Source: Spinacia oleracea
Taxonomy: Eukaryota > Streptophyta > Magnoliopsida > Caryophyllales > Amaranthaceae
Direction of reading: 5' to 3'
Assembly (NCBI RefSeq): GCF_020520425.1
Contig: NC_079487.1
Coordinates: 113,060,141-113,124,140 of the forward strand
DNA: 64,000 nucleotides
The translations under genes were made by a program, and so were the position numbers. Positions 10,850-28,120 of this stretch are shown in pieces (the stretch's first letter is position 1; every line of letters starts with the position of its first letter). A model generated the notes under the pieces. The model was not told where the DNA came from. It searched no databases and worked only from the letters and a program-made list of their open reading frames with translations.

Positions 10850-12306
10850 TATGAAGGGAGTTGACCTAGAGTCTTCCCCCACAAGACTTGTAGCCATCTG
10901 GTTATCAATGATCTTGTTATGAGCAATAAGATCATCAATTTGAGCATCCTTGTCCAAAAAGAGATTTCTACATAGTAAGCATCATATTGCGCTACTCCAC
11001 TAACATAGGATCAGGCTGTAAATCCTAATCCTAAGACTGGGGTGGTAAAGTCTGTGCTTGTGGAGGGGTGTAAGATGGTCTAGTGAACCCAGATGGTCCA
11101 CTAGACTGCTGTTGTTGATAATTATCCCTTGGTTGATATGGTTGTTGAGTTGGTGGAGTCTGTTGAATCTGATGAAGGTTCTGAACATTCGTACTCTTAT
11201 ATGACAAATATGGATGATTTTTAACCCTCCACTGTAAGAGTACGGATTGTTCTTCTTGTAATTCTTAAATGCATTATATTTCTCAATGGAGCTTTTACAC
11301 TCTTGTGCATAGTGACCAAACAACCCACAACTATCACAAAGATTCACTACTGCAATAGTCGGTTGGGCACTTTGAGATTATGTCGCCTGCATGTTGTCGA
11401 ACATGTGGTATAAAGCACTTAATTGTGCAGGAAGTAATTCAGTCGAATTAATCTCAAGCTTACTACCTTTTTTGGGAAGGCCTCTAGGATTCCCATATTG
11501 GGTATTGTGAATGGCCATCTCCTCAATCACCTCCAAAGCTCTAGACACTAGGAGTTGCATGAACCTCCCATTTGCAGCAAAATCAAGAATCAACCTGGAA
11601 TAACTGCCCAGACCATTATAGAACTGTTGAATAAAAAACAATGGTTGCATACCATGGTGTGGGCACTCCAGTTGCAAATCTTTGAATCTTTCCCAAACCT
11701 CATGTAAGCTTTCTTCGGTGTGTTGGGAAATAGAGATAATCTGGCCCCTTAGCCGGGGAATCTTCTCAGGTGGGAATTACTTCACATAGAATACAAGAAC
11801 CAATGATTCACAGTCAGTAATTTTCATAGCCCATTGATCCATAGTTGTGCCTTTCCACTCAGAGCGAATGGGAAAAACATCAACACGGTCTACTCTGCAG
11901 TAACACCCTTTTGTTTGATTGTTGAGAAGTATTGAATAAAAGACCGGATATGAATATTGGGGTCTTCGTCCTTTTCTCCACCAAACTGATGTCTCTCAAT
12001 CATGTTGATAAAGACATATACAATTTTAAAGTTTTTAGCATTGATTGTAGGCATGATTGGCCTTGGTAGCACATACAGACTAGACTTGGAATAGTCTGTA
12101 AGCCTTGGCTCTTCTAGTTCACCCATCTCTGAATCTGTAGTAAAAGGATTACCAAACAAATGATCAGATTCAGAGTCAATATAATCTCCCAACTGTTTGA
12201 TAAAGTTTCTTCGTCTACGAAAAGTCCTATCGGGTTCAGGATCGTATGGAGTAAGATCACTAGTACCTAAGCTACGGTCCTGGGCATAAACAACCAACAC
12301 TAACAA
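10850..12306 (-). pseudogene. Athila-type Ty3/gypsy gag remnant
   Basis: Retrotransposon capsid protein, broken into at least three frames. Reading on the minus strand, the first piece (12306-11890) includes the gag signature with RHQFGGEKDEDPNIHIRSF. The second (11677-11378) contains CPHHGMQPLFFIQQFYNGL, the typical Athila/Tat gag core. The third (11347-11000) starts with a CCHC zinc knuckle, CDSCGLFGHYAQEC. A coil-like stretch (DLIAHNKIIDNQMA) follows near 10920-10860. Frameshifts and stops separate the pieces, so no functional Gag can be made. No protease, RT or integrase follows to the left. A matching primer-binding site and LTR lie upstream at 12403 and 12419. Confidence 0.8.
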
Positions 12307-12402
12307 AAGTGAGATCCGATCTCAAGGAACAAGTGTCCCTTAAGATAAAAGAAAAATAATCCAGAACAAAACTAATAGCAGAGAATAAAACCAGTTTTCC
12401 GG

Positions 12403-12418
12403 CAACGACGCCAAAATT
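12403..12418 (-). promoter_or_regulatory. Retrotransposon primer-binding site
   Basis: The minus strand reads TGGCGTCGTTGCCGG just inside the LTR end TGTCA. This differs by one base from the TGGCGCCGTTGCCGG site found in Athila/Tat gypsy elements. It fixes the element's orientation and the LTR boundary at 12419. Confidence 0.75.
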
Positions 12419-13031
12419 TGACAGGCTAAATCATACTCCTATCAAAGATAAACATAAGTTCACCAACTAAAAATATATCTAGGGAAGTAGGGATCGTATC
12501 CACAGGGGAACAACATTCTTCCTACTACTAATTAATAGGTCTAAACGACGGATAAGAAATAAAATGGTTGAATTGAGTAAATAAAACTACGGAAATGATT
12601 AAACGATGGGTTAAAAGGTCTAGGGGTATAGGTTCACCACAAATGAACACTAGGATTGGACGATAGAAAATTAATAATCAAAACTAAGTATAACATGAAT
12701 CTTCGAATCTTATGAATCCTTTAGAAAATACAACTAGCAGACTCTCGCAATGTACTAGAAATAATCATATCTAACAGTCACAGGTCAAAAACATCAGATT
12801 ATACCTCTCCGCGCATAATCTAAGGTTAACCAAACTCAATCAAATTAGTTCGTCCGAACAGACTTGATGAAAAAGTAAAACATACTATAGAAAATTAAGA
12901 TAAATAGTCAATATCACGACCAATTCAATCCCAATCATACATTAATGAATCCCCTAAACCCTATAAATTAAATACTCACGCATAGTAGAAATTAAAACAA
13001 TTAAATCCACGAAAAACATAATTAATTAATT

Positions 13032-13316
13032 CTCCCTCCGTCCCAAATTAGTTGTTACACTTACCTTTGCACAAAGTTTTAGATGATAAGTGGTTGTTTG
13101 GTTATCAATTGTTATTTTATTGAAAAAGTAGATGTGATAGGAGTTAGTGGGGTATTTTTTGTAATTGAATGTGAGAGAGTCTAGGGACAAAAAAAATTTA
13201 GTGGGAAGAGAGAGACAATATAATAATTGTGGGGTCATTCCTAATTTAGAAGTGTAACAACTAATCTAGGACGGACGAAAAAGGAAAGTGTAACAACTAA
13301 TATGGGACGGAGGGAG
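13032..13316. mobile_element. Stowaway MITE with duplicated terminal segment (285 bp)
   Basis: The TIRs are CTCCCTCCGTCCCAAATTAG and its complement. The right TA is intact (13317-13318), while the left flank is TT. The right arm carries a second copy of the terminal sequence (GTGTAACAACTAAT at about 13252 and 13288), similar in architecture to the element at 7436. It is nested in the Athila-like LTR. Confidence 0.85.
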
Positions 13317-13397
13317 TAACGGAAATTAGAATGGAAAAGAGATATACCGAATTGGAAAACTAAAGATTAAATCTTGATTGAATTTGAATAAAGTAAT

Positions 13398-14778
13398 TGA
13401 AGGAAATAATGCCCTTGGTCCAAGTATGCATTCTATGTTAAGTCTAATAAATGCGGTTCAGTATTAATTAACAAGTTAATAATTCAGTGAGATCAAGTGA
13501 GCTGAATGCCTAGCTAGAGGCCGCTTCAGTTCAAGTGGAATTAATGATATTAATCCACAGCTTACTCTTGACTGAACCCGTAGGATCACACAAATAGTAC
13601 GTAAACGGATCAAGTATTTAATGGCATTAAATACTCCATCTATGGATATTCGGAATCGACGGGTCTTGGTTTCAGTGGGAGCTGAGATCGTCACAGGCAA
13701 GAAATGAATACTCCGGAAACGATGATATTGCCGGAAACGGAAATATGGATCGTATCGGAAATATAAATATTATCCAAGTCGTAGATGTTGCCGGAAACGG
13801 AAACATGGTACGTATCGGAAAATATTATCGGAAATGGAAATATTGCCAGAATCGGAAATATTGCCGGAAACGGAAATATTGTCAGAATCGGAAATATTAT
13901 CGGAATCGGAAAATAATTCCGGAAACGGAAATATTAAATATTTGTTCGAAACGGAAATTGATTCCGGAATCGGAAATATTAAATATTGTTCGTATCGGAA
14001 ATGAATTCCGGAATCGGGAATTTAATCGGAAGCGTATCGTACGAATTAGCATCGGACGAGGCCCTCTAGACGAAGTCCCATCACGAAGCCAGGCCGTCGC
14101 CCAGCGAGCCAACGCACACCAGCGCACGCCAAGCCTCGACCAGGCCCAGCGCAAGGCCAGGCCCAGCCAAGGCCTTGGGCGCGCGCGCGGAGCACAGCAG
14201 TGGGCCGAACGCTGTGCGCCTAGCGTGGGCCGCAAGGCTTGCGCGGGTGTACGGTGCTCGTGCAATGCTTGTGCGGGAATCCTGAAGCGATCGGGATTCG
14301 AAGTGTGATTAAATCCTAAAACTATTAGATAATGATTATTTAATTAGAGTCCTAGTAGGGTTATAATTAAATAAATTAGTATCCTAATAGGATTCCAAAA
14401 CCCTTTCCATAACTCTATAAATAGGTGCCTACGGTCACATATTTTCATAGATTATTCAAGTATTCAAAGTGATTTTTTGAGAGAAAATTCAGACACATTC
14501 CTTGACTATAAGTGCCGAAAATCTTTAGTACCTTAAGGGCGATTCTAGTTGGTCAATCTTAAGGCGGATCCGGACGTGCTGTGGACTATCTACGGAGGGA
14601 CGACACTTGGAGTCCTAAAGACTTGTTCTTGTTCGGTTCGGGCGCAGCTAGGGAAGGCACGCAACAAAGAGTATGCATCTAAAACTATGCTATATGATTA
14701 TGTGTAAATAATATGTATTCCTGGCTAAATGGTTTTTCCGCATGATTTATGAATTGTCATATGTATCATAACCTAACA
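13398..14778 (+). mobile_element. Solo LTR, copy A (1381 bp)
   Basis: It starts TGAAGGAAATAATG and ends CCTAACA, flanked by the perfect 5-bp duplication GTAAT (13393-13397 and 14779-14783). A TATA box TATAAATAG at 14416-14424 places U3 to the left. U3 carries an array of about 18-bp units based on CGGAAATATTGCCAGAAT (about 13842-13930), then a GC-rich block (about 14050-14290). Copy B of the same family is at 55386-56787 in the opposite orientation. No internal domain is present. Confidence 0.9.
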
Positions 14779-15180
14779 GTAATTAATTGACAAAAGTTTG
14801 AGAGAGAAAATAAAGTGCTTGAATAAAACTACGGAGTTCTAGAAAAAAAAAACTAAGATATTGGGCCTAAAAAACTAATGAAGTATTTATAGGCCTCCCC
14901 TAAAAGCTAAAAACTTAGACCGACAAAAACATGTAAAACCATCGGGCCCGATCGGGCAAGCCCTCCCGATCGGGCGATGCTGCATAATACTGATCCAGAT
15001 TTGCTTTGCTCCTCCACCCAGTGCCACCGGGCAACAACGCCTGATCGGGCGTGTTTGCAATGAATTATTCTCCGTAATAATCCGCCTGGTCGGACGGCCT
15101 TACCCGGCTCCACGGGGCGCGCTTGCAGATCAGCGTACTCCACATGCTTTCATCCTTGAGGCCAAAGTCTAACTCCTTTG

Positions 15181-16965
15181 GGCCTAAATTGCCATATATT
15201 GCCCCTTGAAGTTGACTAGAATATCCCGCACATGCTCGGGATCCGTGTAGTCATCCAGGAATAGGAGAAATGAGTCTCAAAAGACCAACTTCCACCAAAC
15301 AACTGTCTAGCAATTTTGCATACTACACAATACATAATTATTAGCACTAAAAATGGCTCTGAAGAGCTCAATTTAGATCAAAGGTGCACATGGTACGGGG
15401 GTAAATCTCTATATAAAATGAGTATATCACTAGTTCAGATGAAGAAGAAGCTTATGGTACAATGTGAAGTACAAGCTGCTGGTGGTGAAGAAGACCGCGA
15501 CATGATGGTGGTTCACGTGAGGAACAAGCTGCTGGTGCAACGTGAAGAACAAGGTGGTGGTGAAACGTTCAATAACATGGTGGTGGTGCAATATGGCCCG
15601 GAAATTGGAGAGTGAAATGTTTAAGTGAAAAGTGAAGGAGGTGGTTTTATAAGGGTAAAATCGTACTTTTACGTAAAATACGCGGGCGATTTTAGCATAC
15701 GCGGGCGATTTTAGCATACGCGGACGTCGTATAGCGATGCACTAATTCGAGGTACGGTAAATTTAGAGGGTAGAGTACATGAAGTTAAAGACCTAGACTC
15801 TGTTTAGTTTAACTTAATTTAATACCTTATTACTTATTTCAGATCAGATCAGAAAAAAATAGAGCAAATATGACTTTAAATAGTTACGTCATTTTAACTT
15901 TTACATGTGTGGAGTAATACAAAAATTATGGAGTAACAATAACGGAGTAGTATCTTAAACCTATTCACTTGCATCTATCCATAAGTCATCTACAAATGAA
16001 TCGGGGTAGATCAGATAACTAACGGATGGATCTCATCGTTAATTAAAAAAAAAACATCATCTCAACTCTACATTTATGGTTAAAAGTTACTAAGTGTATG
16101 AAAAACTGAAAAGAAAATTAACAAATGGTTTGAAAATACAATTTGCAACAATGTTAAACGGGTGGATGGATGTGTTATCAAATGGAATGATCTATGCATG
16201 CATCATCTAAAATCAATCCGATCTGTCACCCACTTTATACGTCACCCCCTTTAAATTAACCCATAATACAAGCGTTTTGACGCTATCTCATCCATTCAAG
16301 TTGGATTTTCATCCATTTGATTATTGCGGATGTATCAGAGATTTTCATTATATTTATTATGCTAGACACACAAAAGTAAGTTGCATATTCGTGTCTGATT
16401 TAATGTTGTCTGGTTTAAACCAGGGGTGTTCAATTTTGAATATTCAAAATTTTTAGATTGAGAAATCCAAAGCCGATGTGAATTTCAAAAAAAAATTAAA
16501 ATTATTCAAGTTTTACATTAAATTGTGTCGGACATCTAATCCAAAATATCCGTAATCTTAAATCGGCTAAGATGTCCGAATTTTTGAATCAAATCGTCCA
16601 ACTTTCTATTTTTTTAATAGATGTTGAAATATTATCCGAACGATTCGAGATATTAAGAGTCAAATATGTGTTGGAAATGTAAAGTAAACCATGGTGCAAT
16701 ATTAAAGAACTGAAAATTATTAGGCGCACCTGGATGCAGCGTGCACCAAAGGGTAATTTTATGCATATTTGTGGTCCCCACCACATATTCTCCTCATGTA
16801 TAAGGAGGAAATGTAAGAGGGTGTACTGTGCATTCGGGTGCATGTAATATGTTCTAGGAAGGAACGGAGCCAATAGTAAATTTTATGTTTAAAAATTGTG
16901 TAAAATGCAATGTAAGAACATTATAAAACATACTAAAACGGAAAACACAAGCGTCATAATGAAAC
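15181..16965. other. Intergenic with TE debris
   Basis: No host gene is supported. At about 15205-15290 the minus strand has a short gag-like open stretch containing DDYTDPEHVRDILVNFKGQ, probably another retroelement fragment. At 15676-15722 a 21-bp unit (ACGCGGGCGATTTTAGCAT...) is repeated in tandem twice. A short GACTCTGTTTAGTT motif with AGATCAGATCAGA near 15796-15854 resembles the MITE end at 19512-19650. Confidence 0.4.
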
Positions 16966-17148
16966 AACTCTAGAGTTTTAAAAGGTAGAGTTTGAGCATA
17001 TCAACCATTGAATGAAAAATCAATGGTTTATATATTATCTTTCCAAAATCCCCTATATTTTTTCTCATCAATATGAGCCATTGATTTTAAAATGTAGGGT
17101 TTAGATACAACTTTACATTGTAGAGTTTTATTAAAACTCTAGAAGATC
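16966..17148. mobile_element. MITE with CTCTAGAGTTTTAA termini
   Basis: ACTCTAGAGTTTTAA at the left is mirrored by TTAAAACTCTAGAAG at the right, enclosing about 180 bp of AT-rich sequence. The superfamily is unknown and the target duplication is not obvious. Confidence 0.5.
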
Positions 17149-17881
17149 CAGACTCAAAATAATTACAATAGTAATTTAATTTAGAAGGAATCCATATTAA
17201 ACTAGAATCTCAAGCGTGTAAGGAATCTCGAGCGATGTAATTGCAATACAGATCAACGTTTAAGAGTAGGAGAACTAGGGAAAGAGAATTTAGATAATTG
17301 ATCTCGACCGTTTTTACTACAAAGTATGGTATGATTTAGGAAAAATAACTAGTTAGTGTCCCGGGTCCTGGATAGTAGAAAAATGGATCAATTAGATTAT
17401 AACTCGTTTTGAGTCTATTTAATTTGTCACATAAAAGTATATCTTGCTTTTAGTATGCTTAAATAAATTTTGTCATGTAAGGATTAGTAACTCGTAAAAG
17501 TAATGACTAATTAGTGACGTAAGACTATAAAAAAATGTTTCAGATGATTTTTCTAATTATATTGACTTAATATAATTTTGAACGTATAAGAAACAATAAA
17601 TGAGTTGTGTTATCATATGTGACTAACAAATAAGAGGTCACGATACGTGGCGAGATGACATTCTACCTTGGAGTTTTAATAATAGTATAGATTATGTCAA
17701 TTGACAATGTTCTAGCTACGAGAATTCAGATTTATGATTCAGAAAGATAGAATGGCTCGGATATTATCTAGTTAATGAATAAAATGGGCGGTGAGATACG
17801 AAGTGTATTAGGCTTACCTCAATTAAAAAAATAAGAAAAAGTTAGATAGAGTATTTGGCAAAAATCACGTGTAATGAGGTA
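17149..17881. other. Intergenic, no gene seen
   Basis: AT-rich, with no coding or terminal-repeat signal that I can support. Confidence 0.4.
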
Positions 17882-18205
17882 CTCCCTCCGTCTCTTTTTG
17901 TTCTTTACGTTTGATGTTATTCACGTGATTTAACGATTATTTAATGGCATTGAGATTACTCTACTTTTTTTTATTTAAACAAGAAAAATTACGTTTATTT
18001 ATAATGTTTTCACTTTTATCAAAAATCTGACATTGGGAAAATGAGAAATATTTAATGTTCAATGGATTTAATTGGTTAAAATAATATTTGGGCACAAATT
18101 CTGATAGAATATTAATGCATTATGTGATAATATAAAAAGAAATGTAAAGAACAAAATGAGATACCCAAAATGGAATACGTAAAAAACAAAAAGAGACGGA
18201 GGGAG
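17882..18205. mobile_element. Stowaway MITE (324 bp)
   Basis: The TIRs are CTCCCTCCGTCTCTTTTTGT and its complement. Both TA flanks are intact (17880-17881 and 18206-18207). Confidence 0.88.
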
Positions 18206-18984
18206 TACAAGTTGATGAGGGCAGCGTGCCCCATATTAGATATGTTTTTATAAAAATATATTATCCCACTAAACGATAAAATAGGGATAAAACGAATATT
18301 AAAACATGTGTCATTTTTCAAAGAACATATGCCATTTTGGAAATATGGATGTCATTTTTCAAAAACAGATAGTTATTTTTCCAAAACCAATGCCATTTTC
18401 CAAACAATTGATTTGTCCTTTAAAATTTTTCAGCCTACTTTATCGTTTAATGGGGTGATATCTAGATGGATTTATACTTCCTCCCCAGTTGATAATGCCT
18501 TGATGGCGTACATTTACTTCAATAATAGTAATAAAAAAGGTTGATGACGTACATTAATTAGAATAATAACGTGGCCTTTTTCTTTTATCTTTTAAAATGA
18601 ATTATTTATTTATTAATAATAATAGGAGTAGTATTTGACGTTGGACCAACAATTCAACAAATAGGCCCATGGGTCCGACTTACCAAATTACATTTGAAAA
18701 ATCCAAATTATAAAAAAGAGAAACGAAACGTACCATTGTAGAAACGGGACAGTTGTATCAAATAAGATATGGGGATTCATATGATACAACATTACTTTTC
18801 AGTTTTGTCCTAGAAAAACAAAAGCAATCGATTGAATTAACGTCTCGTGGAATTTTGAGAGCTACGTAAGAACGAGTATGATCAAATTGTCCTTTCGACA
18901 CCTTTCAACCGATTTAAGTATTTGTGGGCCTCGAACTTCTCGACTAGTTTAGATGGTTAGATAATTGCTCATAGACTCAATAAG

Positions 18985-19195
18985 GCAACTTTTGTGTAAG
19001 ACCGTTTTATCGAAAAAATCACTTTAATTGATTAACTAATTGATTTCATTGGTTAACTAATTAGTTCTAGTGATTAACTAATTGGTTCCGTTGCTTAACT
19101 AATTAGTTCCAGTGCTCAACTAATTGATTCAATTGCTTAACTTATATGACACCAAAGTGGTATTTTGCGTAAAATCGCCTTGTATAAAAAATTTG
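18985..19195. mobile_element. MITE-like element with 21-bp tandem repeats, copy 1
   Basis: Five or six diverged copies of a 21-bp unit (form GGTTAACTAATTAGTTCTAGT) fill 19020-19140. They are bordered by GTGTAAGACCG on the left and GCGTAAAATCGCCTTGTATA on the right. A second copy with the same borders is at 59725-59935. Confidence 0.6.
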
Positions 19196-19821
19196 TAGAC
19201 TCAATATATGAGATCAAATCTTATCTATCTCAAAGATATATGTTTGGATTTGTTGCACCAAAGAGGCGCGAGAGTTCTATTATATTGACTTATGAGATAC
19301 ATTTACATGTGTTTAGGTGATGAAAGCTCATTACTTATACAAATGTATAAGAAGATAATCTTTCTATGCATGTCTAGGTCTATCTAATACAAGGAATAGT
19401 TAAATCATGAGCAAAGTCAAATAAATAATAATAATAATATTGTAAATTTGTGTAACATTTATTTTACACGTAAGTCGTTTAATATTAATAAATGTAGATT
19501 TTTGTTTAAACTTAATTATGAAGAATCAGATCAGATTAGATTATATCAGATCAGACTAGAAAAAATAAGTTCAGATCAGATCAGAACAAACTAGATCAGA
19601 TCAGACCAGATCAGTTCAGAAGAAATAAGGTGAACTAAACAGGGCCTTATTATGTGTTTAGGTGATGAAAGCTCATTACTTGTACAAAGAAGATAATCTT
19701 TCTATGCATATCAGCAATGACCACCTTACAAGGCTAGACATTCCTAACTATAGGGTGCCAAATTGCCAATAGCCAAGCAGTACAAGTAACTAGTCTATTT
19801 AAAGGAAGAAGTAAGTTCTAT
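19196..19821. other. Intergenic downstream of the SDR gene
   Basis: Contains an AGATCAGATC-rich low-complexity stretch at 19525-19625 ending GGTGAACTAAACAGGGCC, which resembles a hAT-like MITE end. A duplicated phrase (GTGTTTAGGTGATGAAAGCTC) occurs at about 19310 and 19652. No gene is seen. Confidence 0.45.
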
Positions 19822-25733
<5,912 letters not shown>

Positions 25734-26275
25734 TTTTGTTTTCAATTGATGATTTCTTCAAATTTAACGGAAATAAGTCAAATAAGGATGAAGAATTTAC
25801 GGTTTACTGTTTAGTTTATGGCTTTATGCGCTAAACTATAGATTAACATAATACAATTCGGATGGCATGTTCGGTTCGGCGAAACCAGTGGGTAACGGTT
25901 AACGGTTGAGCAGTAAATAGTAACAGTAGCGGGTAGTTATTAAAGTGGTGGGTAATTAGGTTTTAGTATTCGGTAAATGTAGCGGTTGATATGGTAAAAT
26001 AAAATAAAAACTATGCATACTGTTTAAAACTTTATTATAAATTTATCAAACGGCAAACGCTACTCGCTATCTGCTACTTTTGAACCCTACTTAAGCCTTA
26101 CTTGGAAAATATAGCGTAGCGGGTAGTATTTAGCGGTTGAGTAGCGGGTTAATTAGAGCGAATATGGGTTTGACCCGAAAATATACGGATATGGCAAAGT
26201 TTTTCAGCCTGATTTTCGGGTCAGGCTCATTCCAACCCGATTTTGTAAAAGACAGGATGTGTATGCAACAATTTA
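25734..26275. other. Upstream region of the SDR gene with TE debris
   Basis: The presumed promoter is short and shows no certain TATA box. From about 25865 to 26170 there is a repeat with many AGCGGGTAG/CTACTCGC motifs in both orientations (for example 26051-26073 against 26112-26150), suggesting a foldback transposon directly upstream of the gene. Confidence 0.4.
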
Positions 26276-26529
26276 CTTCCTCTGTTCTTTTTTAGATGAC
26301 ATAATTTAACTTTTGACACTTCATTAATCTACTTTGACTATCAATTGTGATTTATATTTAAGAAAAAATAAAGTCTTATAGGATCATGTTATAAACGTAT
26401 AGTCGTATGGATTTATAATATCAACTTATTATAATTTTTATAAATTGACAGTTAAAGATATTAATGATTGGAATATTGCATTGGCAAACGTGATAAAAGA
26501 ATTGTATCAATTGAAAAAGAAAGGGGAAA
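26276..26529. mobile_element. Decayed Stowaway-like MITE
   Basis: It begins CTTCCTCTGTTCTTTTTTAG after TA and ends near AAAGAAAGGGGAAAT. The interior matches the 2960 family. Boundaries are approximate. Confidence 0.4.
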
Positions 26530-26641
26530 TTATTTTTTAAGCCATTTATGGTGATGTTTGCAATTAGGGAGGGGGGGGGAGTATGACTTCTTAGGAAGTA
26601 GACGTTTCTCATGTTATTTGGTTGATATGAAATAGATGAAA

Positions 26642-26668
26642 CTAGTATAATACCCGTGCGATGCACGA
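26642..26668 (-). mobile_element. Helitron 3' terminus (minus strand)
   Basis: On the minus strand CGTGCATCGCACGGG is followed within about 10 nt by CTAG (26642-26645) and then T. The element should extend rightwards, across the tandem-repeat region. Confidence 0.5.
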
Positions 26669-26815
26669 TATAATCATCTAAATGTAAATTTATATGAAAT
26701 CTGTAGACAATATCATCAAAATAGTACTTATGGATATTTTCCAAATTAAAACTAAGGATGGATAAATTTGTTATTGCTCATTCATTTTCTTATTTATTAA
26801 AACAAATAAGGGTAG

Positions 26816-26848
<33 letters not shown>

Positions 26849-27182
26849 TCCCACTTGTGTCAAGCATAAAGTTATCTCGTCCACCCTTTACTAATTGCTA
26901 CTTAATACTCGCACGGTCACCCCATTAACCTCATTACCTGATCACTTAGCACCTACATACACTACTTACTTTATTCACTTAGATATGACTTTGAGGCGGG
27001 GCGGGCTCTGCAGACGCGTATCCGCCTACAATTCTCTTCCCCATCTTCTCCATCAACGATAGGAACGACACCCACCACTCTCAATCCGCGTCTCGGGAGG
27101 TATAAAATAAATTTCATCCCCTATCATCACCCCCCTCCCCCCGGTATACCCACACCTGCCTCAAACCCATCCTTAGGTTCAA

Positions 27183-27186
<4 letters not shown>

Positions 27187-27279
<93 letters not shown>
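27187..27279. repeat. (TA)n microsatellite, about 46 units
   Basis: Uninterrupted TA repeats of about 93 bp. They directly abut a segment starting GGGCCGGTTATAGAGG (27280) and ending near GAGAACCGACCCC (27436). A second, shorter (TA)n lies at 26817-26841. Confidence 0.9.
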
Positions 27280-27281
<2 letters not shown>

Positions 27282-27951
27282 GCCGGTTATAGAGGCTTAG
27301 AGAGTCTGTTAGTTTTAATCTTAATGAGTTATTAGCGTTAATATGGGCCGTAGATCAAAATCCAAGGGTTGAGGATGAGAGTTCTCATTAAAAGAGGGGT
27401 TTTCATTATAAGAAGGGTTCTCATGAGAACCGACCCCAAAAACCCGCCCCACTGACAATCTGACATCCCTATATTCGTTAAATAATCCGCTTTTTCTTTC
27501 AACTAACTTTTAAATATATTGACATAAGTTTATTACGTAGTATTAAAATTGATTGTTTTAGCTATTATATTGATGAAAATATTAAAGAGTGATATACATA
27601 ATTAGGAGGTGAGTGTTCTCAAATCCAATTAATTCAAACTCGCCCCTTCCGATGCACGGTTTATGATATGAATATTAAATTTGCATATCTAAACTATAAC
27701 TATAGACAATTATCACCAAAATGGAGCTTATAGATAATTTTCTTATTAAATTAATGATTGCTCGGTATGTTACTGCCCCATTCCATGTCTTATTTATTTA
27801 ACAAATTCAAAATAGAAAAATAAGGGCACGTAGATATATTTACGTTCTTCCCCTTTCATAACAAACCCATGTCAAACATAAATTTATTCTCATCCGTTCT
27901 TTACTTCGATAGTCATAACCATTTAACTCATATATTATCTAAATCATTATT

Positions 27952-28113
27952 TGTCAAATATTGTGTAATCTCGTATCATTCTCATTAATAACACACGTAT
28001 ATATAGTACAACTCAGTTACCTAAACCCTAGGTACACATTAGGTAACTTACCATAGTTAGGACTCTACAGAATATTCACAGAATAATATCTAATATCTTA
28101 ACATATCTTAACA
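27952..28113 (-). repeat. Copia 3' LTR (left)
   Basis: 162 bp, the same as 32739-32900 by eye at every position. It holds the polyadenylation end of the element in the minus orientation. Confidence 0.93.
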
Positions 28114-28120
28114 TCCCCCC

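Larger units (their letters stand above)
12419..15180 (-). mobile_element. Athila-like gypsy 5' LTR with nested insertions
   Basis: The LTR starts (plus-strand left end) at TGACAGGC, next to the primer-binding site, and runs right. A minus-strand TATA box (TATAAATA, 14884-14891) lies beyond two nested insertions: a Stowaway (13032-13316) and a solo LTR (13398-14778). Removing those gives an LTR of about 1.1 kb. The outer (U3) end is not clear; the right limit is approximate. The U3 contains repeated CCCGATCGGGC motifs at 14943-14980. Confidence 0.5.

Noticed and set aside
13745..14308. 187-codon frame in solo LTR A (and a 193-codon frame on the minus strand of copy B, 55859-56440)
   Set aside because: The frame runs through 18-bp repeats (period divisible by 3) and a GC-rich block; it lies upstream of the LTR TATA box and shows no domain. 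Kept as an observation about the array, not as a gene.
15316..15717. Overlapping 99- and 95-codon frames on opposite strands
   Set aside because: Built from imperfect CAAGCTGCTGGTG/GAAGAA repeats; no domain, no splice context, and the two frames are mutually exclusive.
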